Source of the DNA: Streptomyces lilacinus
GTDB taxonomy: Bacteria; Actinomycetota; Actinomycetes; Streptomycetales; Streptomycetaceae
NCBI GenBank assembly: GCA_000715685.1
Contig: KL569501.1
Location: forward strand, 1-6,114
Direction of reading: 5' to 3'
Length of the DNA: 6,114 nucleotides
The notes beneath the pieces are model-generated. The model had not been told where the DNA came from. It did not search any database and saw nothing but the letters and a program-made list of their open reading frames with translations. Positions 1-6,114 of this stretch are shown piece by piece. Position 1 is the first letter of the stretch. Every line of letters starts with the position of its first letter. A program made the position numbers and the translations under genes.

Positions 1-295
1 GCGGGTCCATGGCGAGCGCCTCGCGCGGGTTGATCCCGAAGAAGCCGGGATCGAACTCGGCGGCGTCGTGCACGAATCCGCCGCGCGCCGACGTCTCGCC
101 GCTCTCCGTCCGCGTACGGTCGCGGCCGTCCCCGTCGCGGCCGTCCTCGTCGCCGGACAGGGCGGAGCCCCAGCCCCGGTCGGTGGGGAAGGAGGTGATG
201 GCGTCGCCGCCGTCGGTCAGCAGCTGCCACAGGTCGTCGGGGCTGAGCACGCCGCCGGGGAGGTGGCAGCTCATCGACACGATGGCGAGGGGTTC
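1..295 (-). other. Ketosynthase domain, N-terminal fragment (first visible module of the downstream protein)
   Basis: Residues 34-131 of the downstream PKS carry conserved KS N-terminal motifs: AIVSMSCHLPGG, FPTDRGW, FFGINPREALAMDP. Two mild departures from consensus are visible: VSMSCHLPGG where VGMSCRFPGG or [10 protein letters not shown] is common, and GINPREA where GISPREA is common. The active site lies beyond the window edge. Confidence 0.93.
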
Positions 296-394
296 GGACT
301 CGGCCGACTCGGCGGCGTGCAGCTGCTGCCGGGTCCTGTGGAGTTCGGCGACCACGCGGCCGAGGTAGTCCCTGAGTTTCGTCTCGTCTGCCAT
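1..394 (-). CDS. Modular type I polyketide synthase, 5' end (N-terminal docking domain + start of KS)
   Basis: First 131 codons of the next PKS polypeptide; it continues past the left edge. The ATG at 394-392 shares its A with the TGA of the preceding PKS gene and has a GGGAG seven bases upstream. Residues 1-31 begin [11 protein letters not shown] and form a charged amphipathic helix typical of class 1 N-terminal docking domains (compare KLRDYL, VAELHRTRQQL). The KS begins near residue 34 with PLAIVSMSCHLPGG, then FPTDRGW, GGFV, FDPGFFGINPREALAMDP, which is standard KS N-terminal sequence. The KS catalytic Cys and His residues lie outside the window, so activity cannot be judged. The first visible module of this protein should accept the chain from the ACP encoded just upstream. 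The loop between DRGW and GGFV is unusually long and charged. Confidence 0.97.
   Translation of the reverse strand, partial: MADETKLRDYLGRVVAELHRTRQQLHAAESAESEPLAIVSMSCHLPGGVLSPDDLWQLLTDGGDAITSFPTDRGWGSALSGDEDGRDGDGRDRTRTESGETSARGGFVHDAAEFDPGFFGINPREALAMDP
121..150. repeat. 15-bp tandem direct repeat, two units (14 of 15 identical)
   Basis: Units at 121-135 and 136-150 read cgcggccgtccccgt and cgcggccgtcctcgt on the plus strand, differing by one base. The unit length is a multiple of three, so the PKS frame is kept. On the minus strand it encodes Asp-Glu-Asp-Gly-Arg followed by Asp-Gly-Asp-Gly-Arg (residues 82-91 of the downstream protein), inside the KS loop between DRGW and GGFV. It looks like a replication-slippage duplication. 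Confidence 0.85.
302..394 (-). other. N-terminal docking domain (class 1 coiled coil)
   Basis: Residues 1-31 of the downstream PKS. The pattern of charged residues with leucines and valines at heptad-like spacing (KLRDYL, VVAELHRTRQQL) is that of the parallel coiled coil that receives the C-terminal docking helix of the preceding PKS subunit. The KS follows after only two or three residues, the usual spacing. Confidence 0.9.
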
Positions 395-3300
395 CACTGG
401 ACTCCCAGGTCTCGGTCCACGAATGCGAACAGTTCGTCGTTGGTGGCGGTACCGAGCCGGGCCAGGAGTTCCTCCTGGGCCCCCGGCCCGTCACCGGCGG
501 CTTCCTTGCGCTGATTGGCCAGCAGCGTTTCCAGCCGCATGACGATGCGCATCTTGGCGATGTCGTCGGCCGGCAGCGCGGTGAGCGCCGCTTCCAGCCG
601 GTCCAGTTCGGCCGCGGTGGGCAGCTGCTCGCCGGGGGCCTCCGGGAGGAGCCCGGCCAGCAGGTGGCGTACCAGCGCGGCGGGGGTGGGCTGGTCGAAG
701 ACCAGCGTGGCGGGCAGTTTCAGGCCGGTGGCCCGGGAGAGCCGGTTGCGGAGCCCGACCGCGGTCAGCGAGTCGAAGCCGAAGCCGCGGAACGGCTGGT
801 CGACGGTGATCGCCTCGCGATCGCCGTGGCCGAGGACCAGGGCGGCGTGGTCGCGGACCAGGTCGAGCAGTGCGCGTTCGCGCTCGGGCTCGGACAGGGT
901 GGTGAGCCGCTGCCGGAACTCGGCCGCCGCGCCGTCCTGCGGGGCGGCCGCGGAATCCGGGGACGCCGTGTCGGTGAGGACGCGGCGGGCCTCGGGCAGG
1001 TCGGCGATGAGCGGGCTCGGGCGCATCGAGGTGAAGGACGGGACGAACTGCTCCCAGTCGACCTCCGCGGCGGCCACGAACGTGTCGTCGTGGTCGAGTG
1101 CCTGCTGGAGGGCCAGCATCGCCGGCTGGGGGGTGATGAGCGGGACGCCGCGGCGCAGCATCGGCTCGACCTCGGCGGCGGGGACCATGCCGCCGCCGTC
1201 CCAGGGGCCCCAGGCCACGGAAAGGGCGGGGACGCCGTCGGCCCTGCGGTGCCGGGCGAGGGCATCGAGGTAGGCGTTGCCCGCCGCGTAGGCGCCGTGG
1301 CGGCCGACGCCCCAGACTCCGGAGATGGAGGAGAAGTGGACGACAGCGTCCAGCGGGCCGGGGTCCAGGAGCTCGTCCAGGTACCGGGCGCCGGCCACCT
1401 TGGCGGCGGTGGCGTGCGCCAGTTCGGCGACGCCGGTGTCCTCGAGCCGGGTGAGCACTCCGGTGCCCGCGGTGTGCAGGACGGTGCGGACGGTGATGCC
1501 GTCCTCGTCGAGTCGGGCGAGCATGGCCGCCACCGCTTCCCGGTCGGTCAGGTCGCAGGAGAGGACCGTCACCCGCGTGCCGAGGCCGGTGAGCTCGGCC
1601 GTCAGCTCGGCCGCTCCGGGGGCGAGCTCGCCGCGCCTGCTGACCAGGACGAGGTGTGCGGCGCCGTTCGAGGCCAGCCAGCGGGCGACGTGGCCGCCGA
1701 TGGCTCCGGTGCCGCCCGTGATGAGGGTGGTGCCCTCGGGCCGCCAGGTGCGGACGGGTTCGGTGCCCTCGACCGAGGCCCGTACGAGCCTGCGGGCGAA
1801 CAGCCCCGAGGGCCGGACAGCGATCTGGTCCTCGGCGTCGGAGCGGGCCAGCACCCCGGCGAGGGCGGCCGTCGCCGCGGCGTCGGGGGTGGCGGGCAGG
1901 TCGATCAGGCCGCCCCACTGGCGGGGGTGTTCGAGGGCGGCGACCCGGCCGAGGCCCCAGGTCTGGGCCTGGAGCGGTCGGGCGAGCGGATCGGTGTCCG
2001 CGACGGACACCGCGCCGGTGGTGACGGACCACAGCGCGGCTTCGAGGCCGGTCTCCGTCACCGCCTGGAGCAGGGTCAGCGTTCCTGCCAGCCCGGCTGC
2101 CAGGGTGGGGTGTCCGGGGTGCGGGCTCTCGTCCACGGGGAGCAGCGAGAGGATGCCGGCGACCGGTGCCCCGACGCCCTGGAGCTCCCGCAGCCGGGCC
2201 GTGAAGAACGCGGCGTCGGCGTCGGGGTGGGCGAGCAGGAGCTCGGGCTCGGCCAGGTGGTCGCGCAGGGCGGCGACGGTGCGCAGGACGAGGTCCGTGT
2301 CCGCGTGCGCCGCGGGGGCGACGACCAGCCAGCGTCCCGACAGGACCGGTGAGGCGCTCGGTTCGATCGCCGTCCAGTGCTCGCGGTAGCGCCAGCGGTC
2401 GACGACCGCCTTCTCGCTCACGCCCCGGTGCCACTCCGCGAGAGCGGGCAGCGCCTGGGTGAGGGAGTCCAGCTGGGCGTCGTCGGCGTGCGCCGCCAGC
2501 GTCCGGGCGAGTGCCTCCGCGTCCTGCCGGTCCACCACCGTCCAGAACCGGTCCTGCTCGGCCGGTACGGGCGCGGCCGGATCCGCGACGGGAGCGAGGG
2601 CCGCGTCCTGGCGCGCCCAGTAGCGGCTGCGCTGGAAGGGGTACGTGGGCAGGGCGACGGTCCGGGCGCCGGTGCCGTCGAAGATGCCCTCCCACTCGAC
2701 CCGGGCCCCGCATACGTACGCCTCGGCCAGGCTGGTCAGCAGCCGTCGGCGGCCCGCGTCGTCGCGGCGCACGGAGCCGATCACCTGGGCGCCGGAGAGG
2801 GCGCTGCCGACCGAGTCGACGGTCTCCTCGATCGCCGCGGTCAGCACGGGGTGCGGGCTGATCTCGATGAACAGGCGGTGGCCGTCGCGCAGCAGGGCGC
2901 GGGTGGCGTCCTCGAAGCGGACGGTCCGGCGCAGGTTGGTGAACCAGTAGGCGCCGTCCATGGTGGTGGTGTCGATCGGCTCGCCGGTGACGGTGGAGTA
3001 GCAGGGCACCTCGCCCGGGTGGGCGGTGATGCCCGCCAGGTCCTCGGCGAGCCGGTCCTGGAGTGCGTCGACCTGGGCGGAGTGGGAGGCGTAGTCGACG
3101 GGGATGAGCTTGGCGCGCACCCCGTCGGCGGTCAGGCGGGCGAGGAGGGCGTCGAGGGCGTCGGTGGTGCCGGAGACCACGACCGACCCGGGGCCGTTGA
3201 CGGCGGCGACGGACAGGTGCGCCGCGTCCTCGGTGACGTATTCCTCGGCCCGGGCGAGCGGCAGGGACACCGACATCATTCCGCCGTGCCCGGCGAGTGC

Positions 3301-6114
3301 GGCGATGGCCCGGCTGCGCAGGGCGACGACCTTCGCGCCGTCCTCGAGGGACAGTGCGCCGGTGACGACGGCCGCGGCGATCTCGCCCTGGGAGTGACCG
3401 ACGACGGCGTCCGGCTCGATGCCGTGCGAGCGCCAGACGGCGGCGAGGGAGACCATGACGGCGAACAGCAGCGGCTGGACGACGTCGACGCGGTCGAGTC
3501 CGGGCGCGCCGGGCGTCCCGCGCAGGACGTCGAGCGGGTCGAAGTCGACGTGGGCGGCCAGGGCGTCGGAGCACATCGCGAACTGCCGGCGGAACACCGC
3601 GGAGGAGTCGAGGAGTTCCAGGGCCATGCCGGCCCACTGCGAGCCCTGGCCGGGGAAGACGAACACGACCTTGTCGGCGCTGCCGCTGCCGGTGACGACG
3701 TTGGGTGCGGGCCGGCCCTGCGCGAGGTCCTCCAGCGCGTGCAGCAGCGCGTCCCGGTCGGTGTCGAGGAGCACGGCCCGGTGGGCGAGCCGGGAGCGGG
3801 TGGTGACCAGCGAGTGGCCGATGTCCGTGGGCTCGGCGTCCGGGTGGGCGAGGACGTGCCGGTGCAGCTGCAGCGCCTGGGCGCGCAGGGCCTGTTCGGA
3901 GCGGGCCGACAGGACCCACGGCACCAGGGCCGGGGCGGTCCTGGTGGTGGCGGGGCTCGTCTCGGGCTCGGGGGCCTGTTCCAGGATGGTGTGGGCGTTG
4001 GTGCCGCTCATACCGAACGAGGACACCGCGGCCCGGCGGACGCGGCCGGTCTCGGGCCAGACACGCTGCTCGGTCAGCAGTTCGACGGCGCCGGACGACC
4101 AGTCGGCGTGCGGGGACGGCGCGTCGACGTGCAGCGTCCGGGGCAGGACACCGTGCCGCATGGCCTGCACCATCTTGATGACGCCCGCGACACCCGAAGC
4201 GGCCTGGGTGTGCCCGATGTTGGACTTCAGGGAGCCGATCCACAGCGGGCGGTCCGCCTCCCGCTCCTGGCCGTAGGTGGCGAGAAGGGCCTGCGCCTCG
4301 ATCGGGTCGCCGAGCGCGGTGCCGGTGCCGTGCGCCTCCACCGCGTCGACGTCGGCCGTGGTCAGCCCGGCGTTCTCCAGGGCCTGACGGATGACACGCT
4401 GCTGGGACGGACCGTTGGGAGCCGTCAGCCCGTTGGACGCGCCGTCCTGATTGACGGCCGACCCCCGCACGACAGCCAGCACCTGATGACCGTTGCGGTG
4501 CGCGTCCGACAGGCGCTCCACGAGGAGCATGCCGACGCCTTCGGACCAGCCGGTGCCGTCGGCAGCCTCCGAGAACGCCTTGCAGCGGCCGTCGGAAGCC
4601 AGCCCGCCCTGCCGGTCGAACTCCGCGAAGATGCCGGGCGACGGCATCACCGTCACACCTCCCGCGAGCGCCATGTCGCACTCGCCGGAGCGCAGCGCCT
4701 GGACGGCCCAGTGCAGGGCGACCAGGGACGACGAGCACGCGGTGTCCACGGTGACCGCCGGACCCTCGAGGCCGAGGGTGTAGGAGATACGGCCGGACAT
4801 CACGCTGTTGGCGGTGCCGGTCAGGAAGTGGCCGGTCAGCTCGTCGGAGGCCGGGTCGGCGTCCGCACCGTAGAAGGAGTTCGACGCGCCGACGAAGACG
4901 CCGGTGCGGCTGCCGCGCAGCGCGTACGGGCTGATTCCGGCCCGCTCCAGCAGCTCCCACGACGCCTCGAGGAGGAGGCGCTGCTGCGGGTCCATTCCCA
5001 GGGCCTCGCGGGGCGAGATCCCGAAGAGCGCGGCGTCGAACTCGGTGGCGTCCGGCAGGAAGCCGCCCGCCCGGGTGTACGAGGCGTCCGTGGCGGACAG
5101 GTCCCAGCCGCGATCGGTGGGGAATGCCGAGATGCCGTCCCGGCCGGAGGCGACCAGGTCCCAGAGGGCTTCGGGCGAGGCCGCGCCTCCCGGGTAGCGG
5201 CAGCTCATGCCGACGATCACGATCGGGTCGTCGGTGGCGACGGGGCGGCCCGCGGGGCCCGTGCCCGGGTGGGCGGAGTCCTCCGCCGGGCCGAGCCGCG
5301 CGAGCAGGTGCCGGCTGAGGGCCGCCGCGGTCGGGTGGTCGAAGACCAGGGTGCCGGGCAGGCGCAGTCCGGTGGCTTCGGTGAGCCGGTTGCGCAGTTC
5401 CACCGCCGTGAGCGAGTCGAAGCCGAGGTCGGTGAAGGCGCGGCCGCTCTCGACGGCGGCCGGGTCCGCGTACCCGAGCACGCTCGCGACCTGCGTGCGG
5501 ACCAGGTCGAGGACGGTGTGCGGGCGCTGGCCCGCGGGCAGCGCCGCGAGCCGGTCGGCCCACCGCGCGCGGGCGTCACCCGATGCCGAGGCGTGGCCGT
5601 CCGTGTCGCCGTCCCTGCCGTTCGTCCGGTCGGACAGGACGTCCCGGGCTTCCGGCACGTCCGCGAGCAGCGGGCTGGGGCGGGTGGCGGTGAAGGCCGG
5701 GGCGAAGCGCGCCCAGTCGACGTCGGCCACGGTGACCGTGGTGGCCGGTGTGCCGTCGAGGGCTTCGCCGAGGGCGGCGAGCGCCAGTTCCGGTGCCAGT
5801 GTCCGCAGTCCGATGCGGCGCAGGTACGCGTCGGTGTCCCCGGCCGCCGCCATGCCGCCCGAGGCCCACGGGCCGAAGGCCACCGCGGTGGCGGCGGCTC
5901 CGCGCTGCCTGCGGTGCTCCGCCAGGGCGTCCAGGTGGGCGTTGGCCGCCGAGTACGCGGCCTGTCCCGCGCTGCCCCAGGTTCCGGAGATCGAGGAGAA
6001 CATCACGAACCGTTCCAGCGGGGTGTCCGCGAGCAGCTCGTCCAAGTGCTGCGCGCCGTTCGCCTTCGCGCCGAGCACGTCGGCCAGTTCGGCCCGGTCG
6101 AGTGCGTCCAGCCG
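394..6114 (-). CDS. Modular type I polyketide synthase, 3' part (KR-ACP / KS-AT-KR-ACP / C-terminal docking domain)
   Basis: Cytoplasmic multidomain megasynthase that extends a polyketide chain. The frame is open to the window edge, so the 5' end is missing; 1906 codons plus TGA are visible. Residues are numbered from the first visible codon (6114-6112). Order: end of a KR (1-156), ACP (200-275), KS (295-715), AT (815-1117), dimerization element (1188-1230), KR (1233-1709), ACP (1748-1824), docking domain (1831-1906). All catalytic residues expected of KS, AT, KR and ACP are present, so the complete module should add a methylmalonyl unit and leave a beta-hydroxyl. No DH or ER lies between AT and KR. 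The GTG at 6078 falls inside the KR fold, after twelve more in-frame KR-like codons, so it is not the start. I noticed no in-frame TTA codon, so nothing visible suggests bldA dependence. The stop overlaps the next PKS gene. The assignment to cis-AT modular PKS is secure; the product is unknown. Confidence 0.98.
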   Translation of the reverse strand, partial: RLDALDRAELADVLGAKANGAQHLDELLADTPLERFVMFSSISGTWGSAGQAAYSAANAHLDALAEHRRQRGAAATAVAFGPWASGGMAAAGDTDAYLRRIGLRTLAPELALAALGEALDGTPATTVTVADVDWARFAPAFTATRPSPLLADVPEARDVLSDRTNGRDGDTDGHASASGDARARWADRLAALPAGQRPHTVLDLVRTQVASVLGYADPAAVESGRAFTDLGFDSLTAVELRNRLTEATGLRLPGTLVFDHPTAAALSRHLLARLGPAEDSAHPGTGPAGRPVATDDPIVIVGMSCRYPGGAASPEALWDLVASGRDGISAFPTDRGWDLSATDASYTRAGGFLPDATEFDAALFGISPREALGMDPQQRLLLEASWELLERAGISPYALRGSRTGVFVGASNSFYGADADPASDELTGHFLTGTANSVMSGRISYTLGLEGPAVTVDTACSSSLVALHWAVQALRSGECDMALAGGVTVMPSPGIFAEFDRQGGLASDGRCKAFSEAADGTGWSEGVGMLLVERLSDAHRNGHQVLAVVRGSAVNQDGASNGLTAPNGPSQQRVIRQALENAGLTTADVDAVEAHGTGTALGDPIEAQALLATYGQEREADRPLWIGSLKSNIGHTQAASGVAGVIKMVQAMRHGVLPRTLHVDAPSPHADWSSGAVELLTEQRVWPETGRVRRAAVSSFGMSGTNAHTILEQAPEPETSPATTRTAPALVPWVLSARSEQALRAQALQLHRHVLAHPDAEPTDIGHSLVTTRSRLAHRAVLLDTDRDALLHALEDLAQGRPAPNVVTGSGSADKVVFVFPGQGSQWAGMALELLDSSAVFRRQFAMCSDALAAHVDFDPLDVLRGTPGAPGLDRVDVVQPLLFAVMVSLAAVWRSHGIEPDAVVGHSQGEIAAAVVTGALSLEDGAKVVALRSRAIAALAGHGGMMSVSLPLARAEEYVTEDAAHLSVAAVNGPGSVVVSGTTDALDALLARLTADGVRAKLIPVDYASHSAQVDALQDRLAEDLAGITAHPGEVPCYSTVTGEPIDTTTMDGAYWFTNLRRTVRFEDATRALLRDGHRLFIEISPHPVLTAAIEETVDSVGSALSGAQVIGSVRRDDAGRRRLLTSLAEAYVCGARVEWEGIFDGTGARTVALPTYPFQRSRYWARQDAALAPVADPAAPVPAEQDRFWTVVDRQDAEALARTLAAHADDAQLDSLTQALPALAEWHRGVSEKAVVDRWRYREHWTAIEPSASPVLSGRWLVVAPAAHADTDLVLRTVAALRDHLAEPELLLAHPDADAAFFTARLRELQGVGAPVAGILSLLPVDESPHPGHPTLAAGLAGTLTLLQAVTETGLEAALWSVTTGAVSVADTDPLARPLQAQTWGLGRVAALEHPRQWGGLIDLPATPDAAATAALAGVLARSDAEDQIAVRPSGLFARRLVRASVEGTEPVRTWRPEGTTLITGGTGAIGGHVARWLASNGAAHLVLVSRRGELAPGAAELTAELTGLGTRVTVLSCDLTDREAVAAMLARLDEDGITVRTVLHTAGTGVLTRLEDTGVAELAHATAAKVAGARYLDELLDPGPLDAVVHFSSISGVWGVGRHGAYAAGNAYLDALARHRRADGVPALSVAWGPWDGGGMVPAAEVEPMLRRGVPLITPQPAMLALQQALDHDDTFVAAAEVDWEQFVPSFTSMRPSPLIADLPEARRVLTDTASPDSAAAPQDGAAAEFRQRLTTLSEPERERALLDLVRDHAALVLGHGDREAITVDQPFRGFGFDSLTAVGLRNRLSRATGLKLPATLVFDQPTPAALVRHLLAGLLPEAPGEQLPTAAELDRLEAALTALPADDIAKMRIVMRLETLLANQRKEAAGDGPGAQEELLARLGTATNDELFAFVDRDLGVQ
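397..624 (-). other. C-terminal docking domain (class 1 type)
   Basis: Residues 1831-1906, after the last ACP. Two predicted dimerising helices (about [16 protein letters not shown] and [19 protein letters not shown]) are joined by a flexible Gly/Glu-rich linker to a final helix, [13 protein letters not shown]. This closely resembles the terminal docking helix of DEBS-like class 1 systems (D-E-x-F-x-x-[IV]-D-R-x-L-G). It should bind the N-terminal helix of the next protein. The partner assignment is inferred from adjacency and class match. Confidence 0.9.
402..406 (-). promoter_or_regulatory. Ribosome binding site for the downstream PKS gene
   Basis: GGGAG on the minus strand, seven bases before the ATG at 394-392, inside the last codons of the upstream gene. 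The spacing supports this ATG as the true start and fits translational coupling through the TGATG overlap. Confidence 0.7.
643..873 (-). other. Acyl carrier protein domain 2 (terminal ACP of this polypeptide)
   Basis: Residues 1748-1824. The phosphopantetheine serine is Ser1782 in GFDSL (codon 771-769). Helix I ([14 protein letters not shown]) and the LVFDQPT segment are normal. Compared with the upstream ACP, the motif reads [16 protein letters not shown]: the usual Asp-Leu before GFDS is Gly-Phe, and the helix II glutamate of VELRN is Gly. The modification site itself is intact. The domain feeds the KS of the next polypeptide. Confidence 0.94.
988..2418 (-). other. Ketoreductase domain of the complete module, A2-like
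   Basis: Residues 1233-1709: structural subdomain (about 1233-1460, including [10 protein letters not shown]) followed by the catalytic Rossmann subdomain. The NADPH motif GGTGAIGG is at 1467-1474. Catalytic residues Lys1572, Ser1596, Tyr1609 and Asn1613 are all present, so it should be active. There is no LDD motif after LHTAG; instead Trp1601 lies eight residues before the Tyr (A-type) and His1606 three before it. That pair is the published A2 fingerprint, predicting an L-hydroxyl with an epimerised alpha-methyl group. The A-type call is firm; A2 rests on one residue. Confidence 0.93.
2425..2553 (-). other. Dimerization element before the ketoreductase
   Basis: Residues 1188-1230 (from [15 protein letters not shown] to [10 protein letters not shown]) match the small helical dimerization element that precedes the KR in many modules lacking a dehydratase. 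It is short, mostly helical by composition, and carries no HxxxGxxxxP dehydratase motif. The resulting module architecture is KS-AT-DE-KR-ACP. Confidence 0.8.
2764..3672 (-). other. Acyltransferase domain, methylmalonyl-CoA type
   Basis: Residues 815-1117 form the AT that loads the extender unit onto the ACP. It opens with [15 protein letters not shown]. The nucleophile is Ser908 in GHSQGE and the catalytic His is His1011, last residue of YASH (1008-1011). Three accepted specificity signatures agree on methylmalonyl-CoA: RVDVVQ at 875-880, GHSQG at the nucleophile, and YASH instead of the malonyl-type HAFH. A KS-AT linker precedes it (3673-3969), and a post-AT linker ending [11 protein letters not shown] follows it, down to about 2617. 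Confidence 0.95.
3970..5232 (-). other. Ketosynthase domain of the complete module
   Basis: Residues 295-715 form a complete extending KS that carries out decarboxylative Claisen condensation. The active-site Cys460 sits in DTACSSS, and the catalytic His residues are His595 (EAHGTGT) and His635 (SNIGH). With Cys rather than Gln at the active site it is an elongating KS, not a KSQ loading domain. The domain opens with [15 protein letters not shown] and closes with [18 protein letters not shown]. The segment between DRGW and GGFL is only 12 residues, shorter than the roughly 20 usual in cis-AT KS domains. Confidence 0.97.
5290..5517 (-). other. Acyl carrier protein domain 1 (upstream module)
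   Basis: Residues 200-275 form a phosphopantetheine-carrying ACP. The attachment serine is Ser234 in [13 protein letters not shown] (codon at 5415-5413). Helix I ([15 protein letters not shown]) and the LVFDHPT segment with the following helix are intact. It is preceded by a hydrophilic linker rich in Asp, Gly and Arg at about 5590-5640. It is followed by only about 20 residues before the KS, the normal intra-protein arrangement for handing the chain to the next KS. Confidence 0.96.
5647..6114 (-). other. Ketoreductase domain, C-terminal part (upstream module), A1-like
   Basis: Residues 1-156 of the visible protein are the C-terminal portion of a KR that uses NADPH to reduce the beta-keto group. 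Visible catalytic residues are Lys17 (GAKANGA), Ser41 (FSSISG), Tyr54 (AAYSAAN) and Asn58. The Trp eight residues before the Tyr (W46) is the A-type fingerprint, and Gln51, three before the Tyr, rather than His, points to A1. The NADPH-binding site and the LDD-motif region lie outside the window, so the stereotype rests on the Trp alone. The domain ends in [11 protein letters not shown] and [12 protein letters not shown], the usual KR tail. Confidence 0.93.

Noticed and set aside
121..150. CRISPR-like or mobile-element repeat
   Set aside because: There are only two adjacent 15-bp units without spacers, in frame inside a KS coding region, and no transposase or terminal inverted repeats are visible anywhere in the window.
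391..420. A promoter or terminator between the two PKS genes
   Set aside because: The genes overlap by one base, leaving no intergenic DNA, and I saw no inverted repeat at the junction.
664..2352. A 562-codon open frame on the plus strand, antisense to the KR and ACP
   Set aside because: Its translation is low-complexity Gly/Arg/Glu-rich sequence with no recognisable domain. It lies entirely opposite a well-conserved PKS region, as expected when high GC removes stop codons from other frames.
2425..2616. A degenerate dehydratase between AT and KR
   Set aside because: The interval is too short and has no HxxxGxxxxP or D-x-x-x-Q/H motif. It fits the post-AT linker plus the small dimerization element.
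1325..4276. Further plus-strand open frames (1325-2389, 2511-2861, 2645-2950, 3104-3397, 3419-4276)
   Set aside because: All are Ser/Arg/Ala-rich translations antisense to intact AT, KS and KR coding sequence, with no family motifs.
491..5563. A 1690-codon open frame on the minus strand in a different register from the PKS
   Set aside because: Although very long, the product is an Arg/Pro/Gly-rich string without domains, while the overlapping frame has every PKS motif in order. It is a composition-driven shadow.
6076..6078. GTG as a possible start codon of the large PKS gene
   Set aside because: It lies within a KR domain just before the catalytic Lys, and the frame continues upstream to the window edge with KR-like sequence ([12 protein letters not shown]). 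The gene clearly begins outside the window.

Overview
This window comes from a high-GC actinomycete, most likely Streptomyces or a close relative. Base composition is strongly G+C-biased, codons end almost always in G or C, and all coding sequence belongs to a modular type I polyketide synthase (PKS) of the macrolide/polyether kind. Every real gene runs on the minus strand, so biosynthetic order is read from 6114 down to 1.

Layout in reading order. (1) 6114-394 is the 3' part of a large PKS gene whose 5' end lies outside the window. It encodes the C-terminal part of a ketoreductase (KR) and the acyl carrier protein (ACP) of one module. A complete module follows: ketosynthase (KS), methylmalonyl-type acyltransferase (AT), dimerization element, KR, ACP. 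It ends in a C-terminal docking domain. (2) 394-1 is the 5' end of the next PKS gene: an N-terminal coiled-coil docking domain and the first ~98 residues of a KS. The two genes share one base in a TGATG stop/start junction, so there is no intergenic space, promoter or terminator in the window.

How it works together. The upstream module's ACP passes its chain to the KS within the same polypeptide. The complete module adds one methylmalonyl-CoA extender unit and reduces the beta-keto group. It has no dehydratase or enoylreductase. The terminal ACP then hands the chain across the docking-domain interface to the KS of the next polypeptide. KR sequence fingerprints suggest A1-type reduction in the upstream module and A2-type reduction in the complete one. 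Both would give L-configured hydroxyls, with an epimerised alpha-methyl in the second case. The final polyketide cannot be identified from this fragment.

I found no unprecedented biological system here. The points worth a second look are small. They are departures from consensus in the terminal ACP, a 15-bp tandem duplication that lengthens a charged loop in the downstream KS, a shortened equivalent loop in the complete KS, a codon-usage patch in that KS, and the stereochemical prediction.
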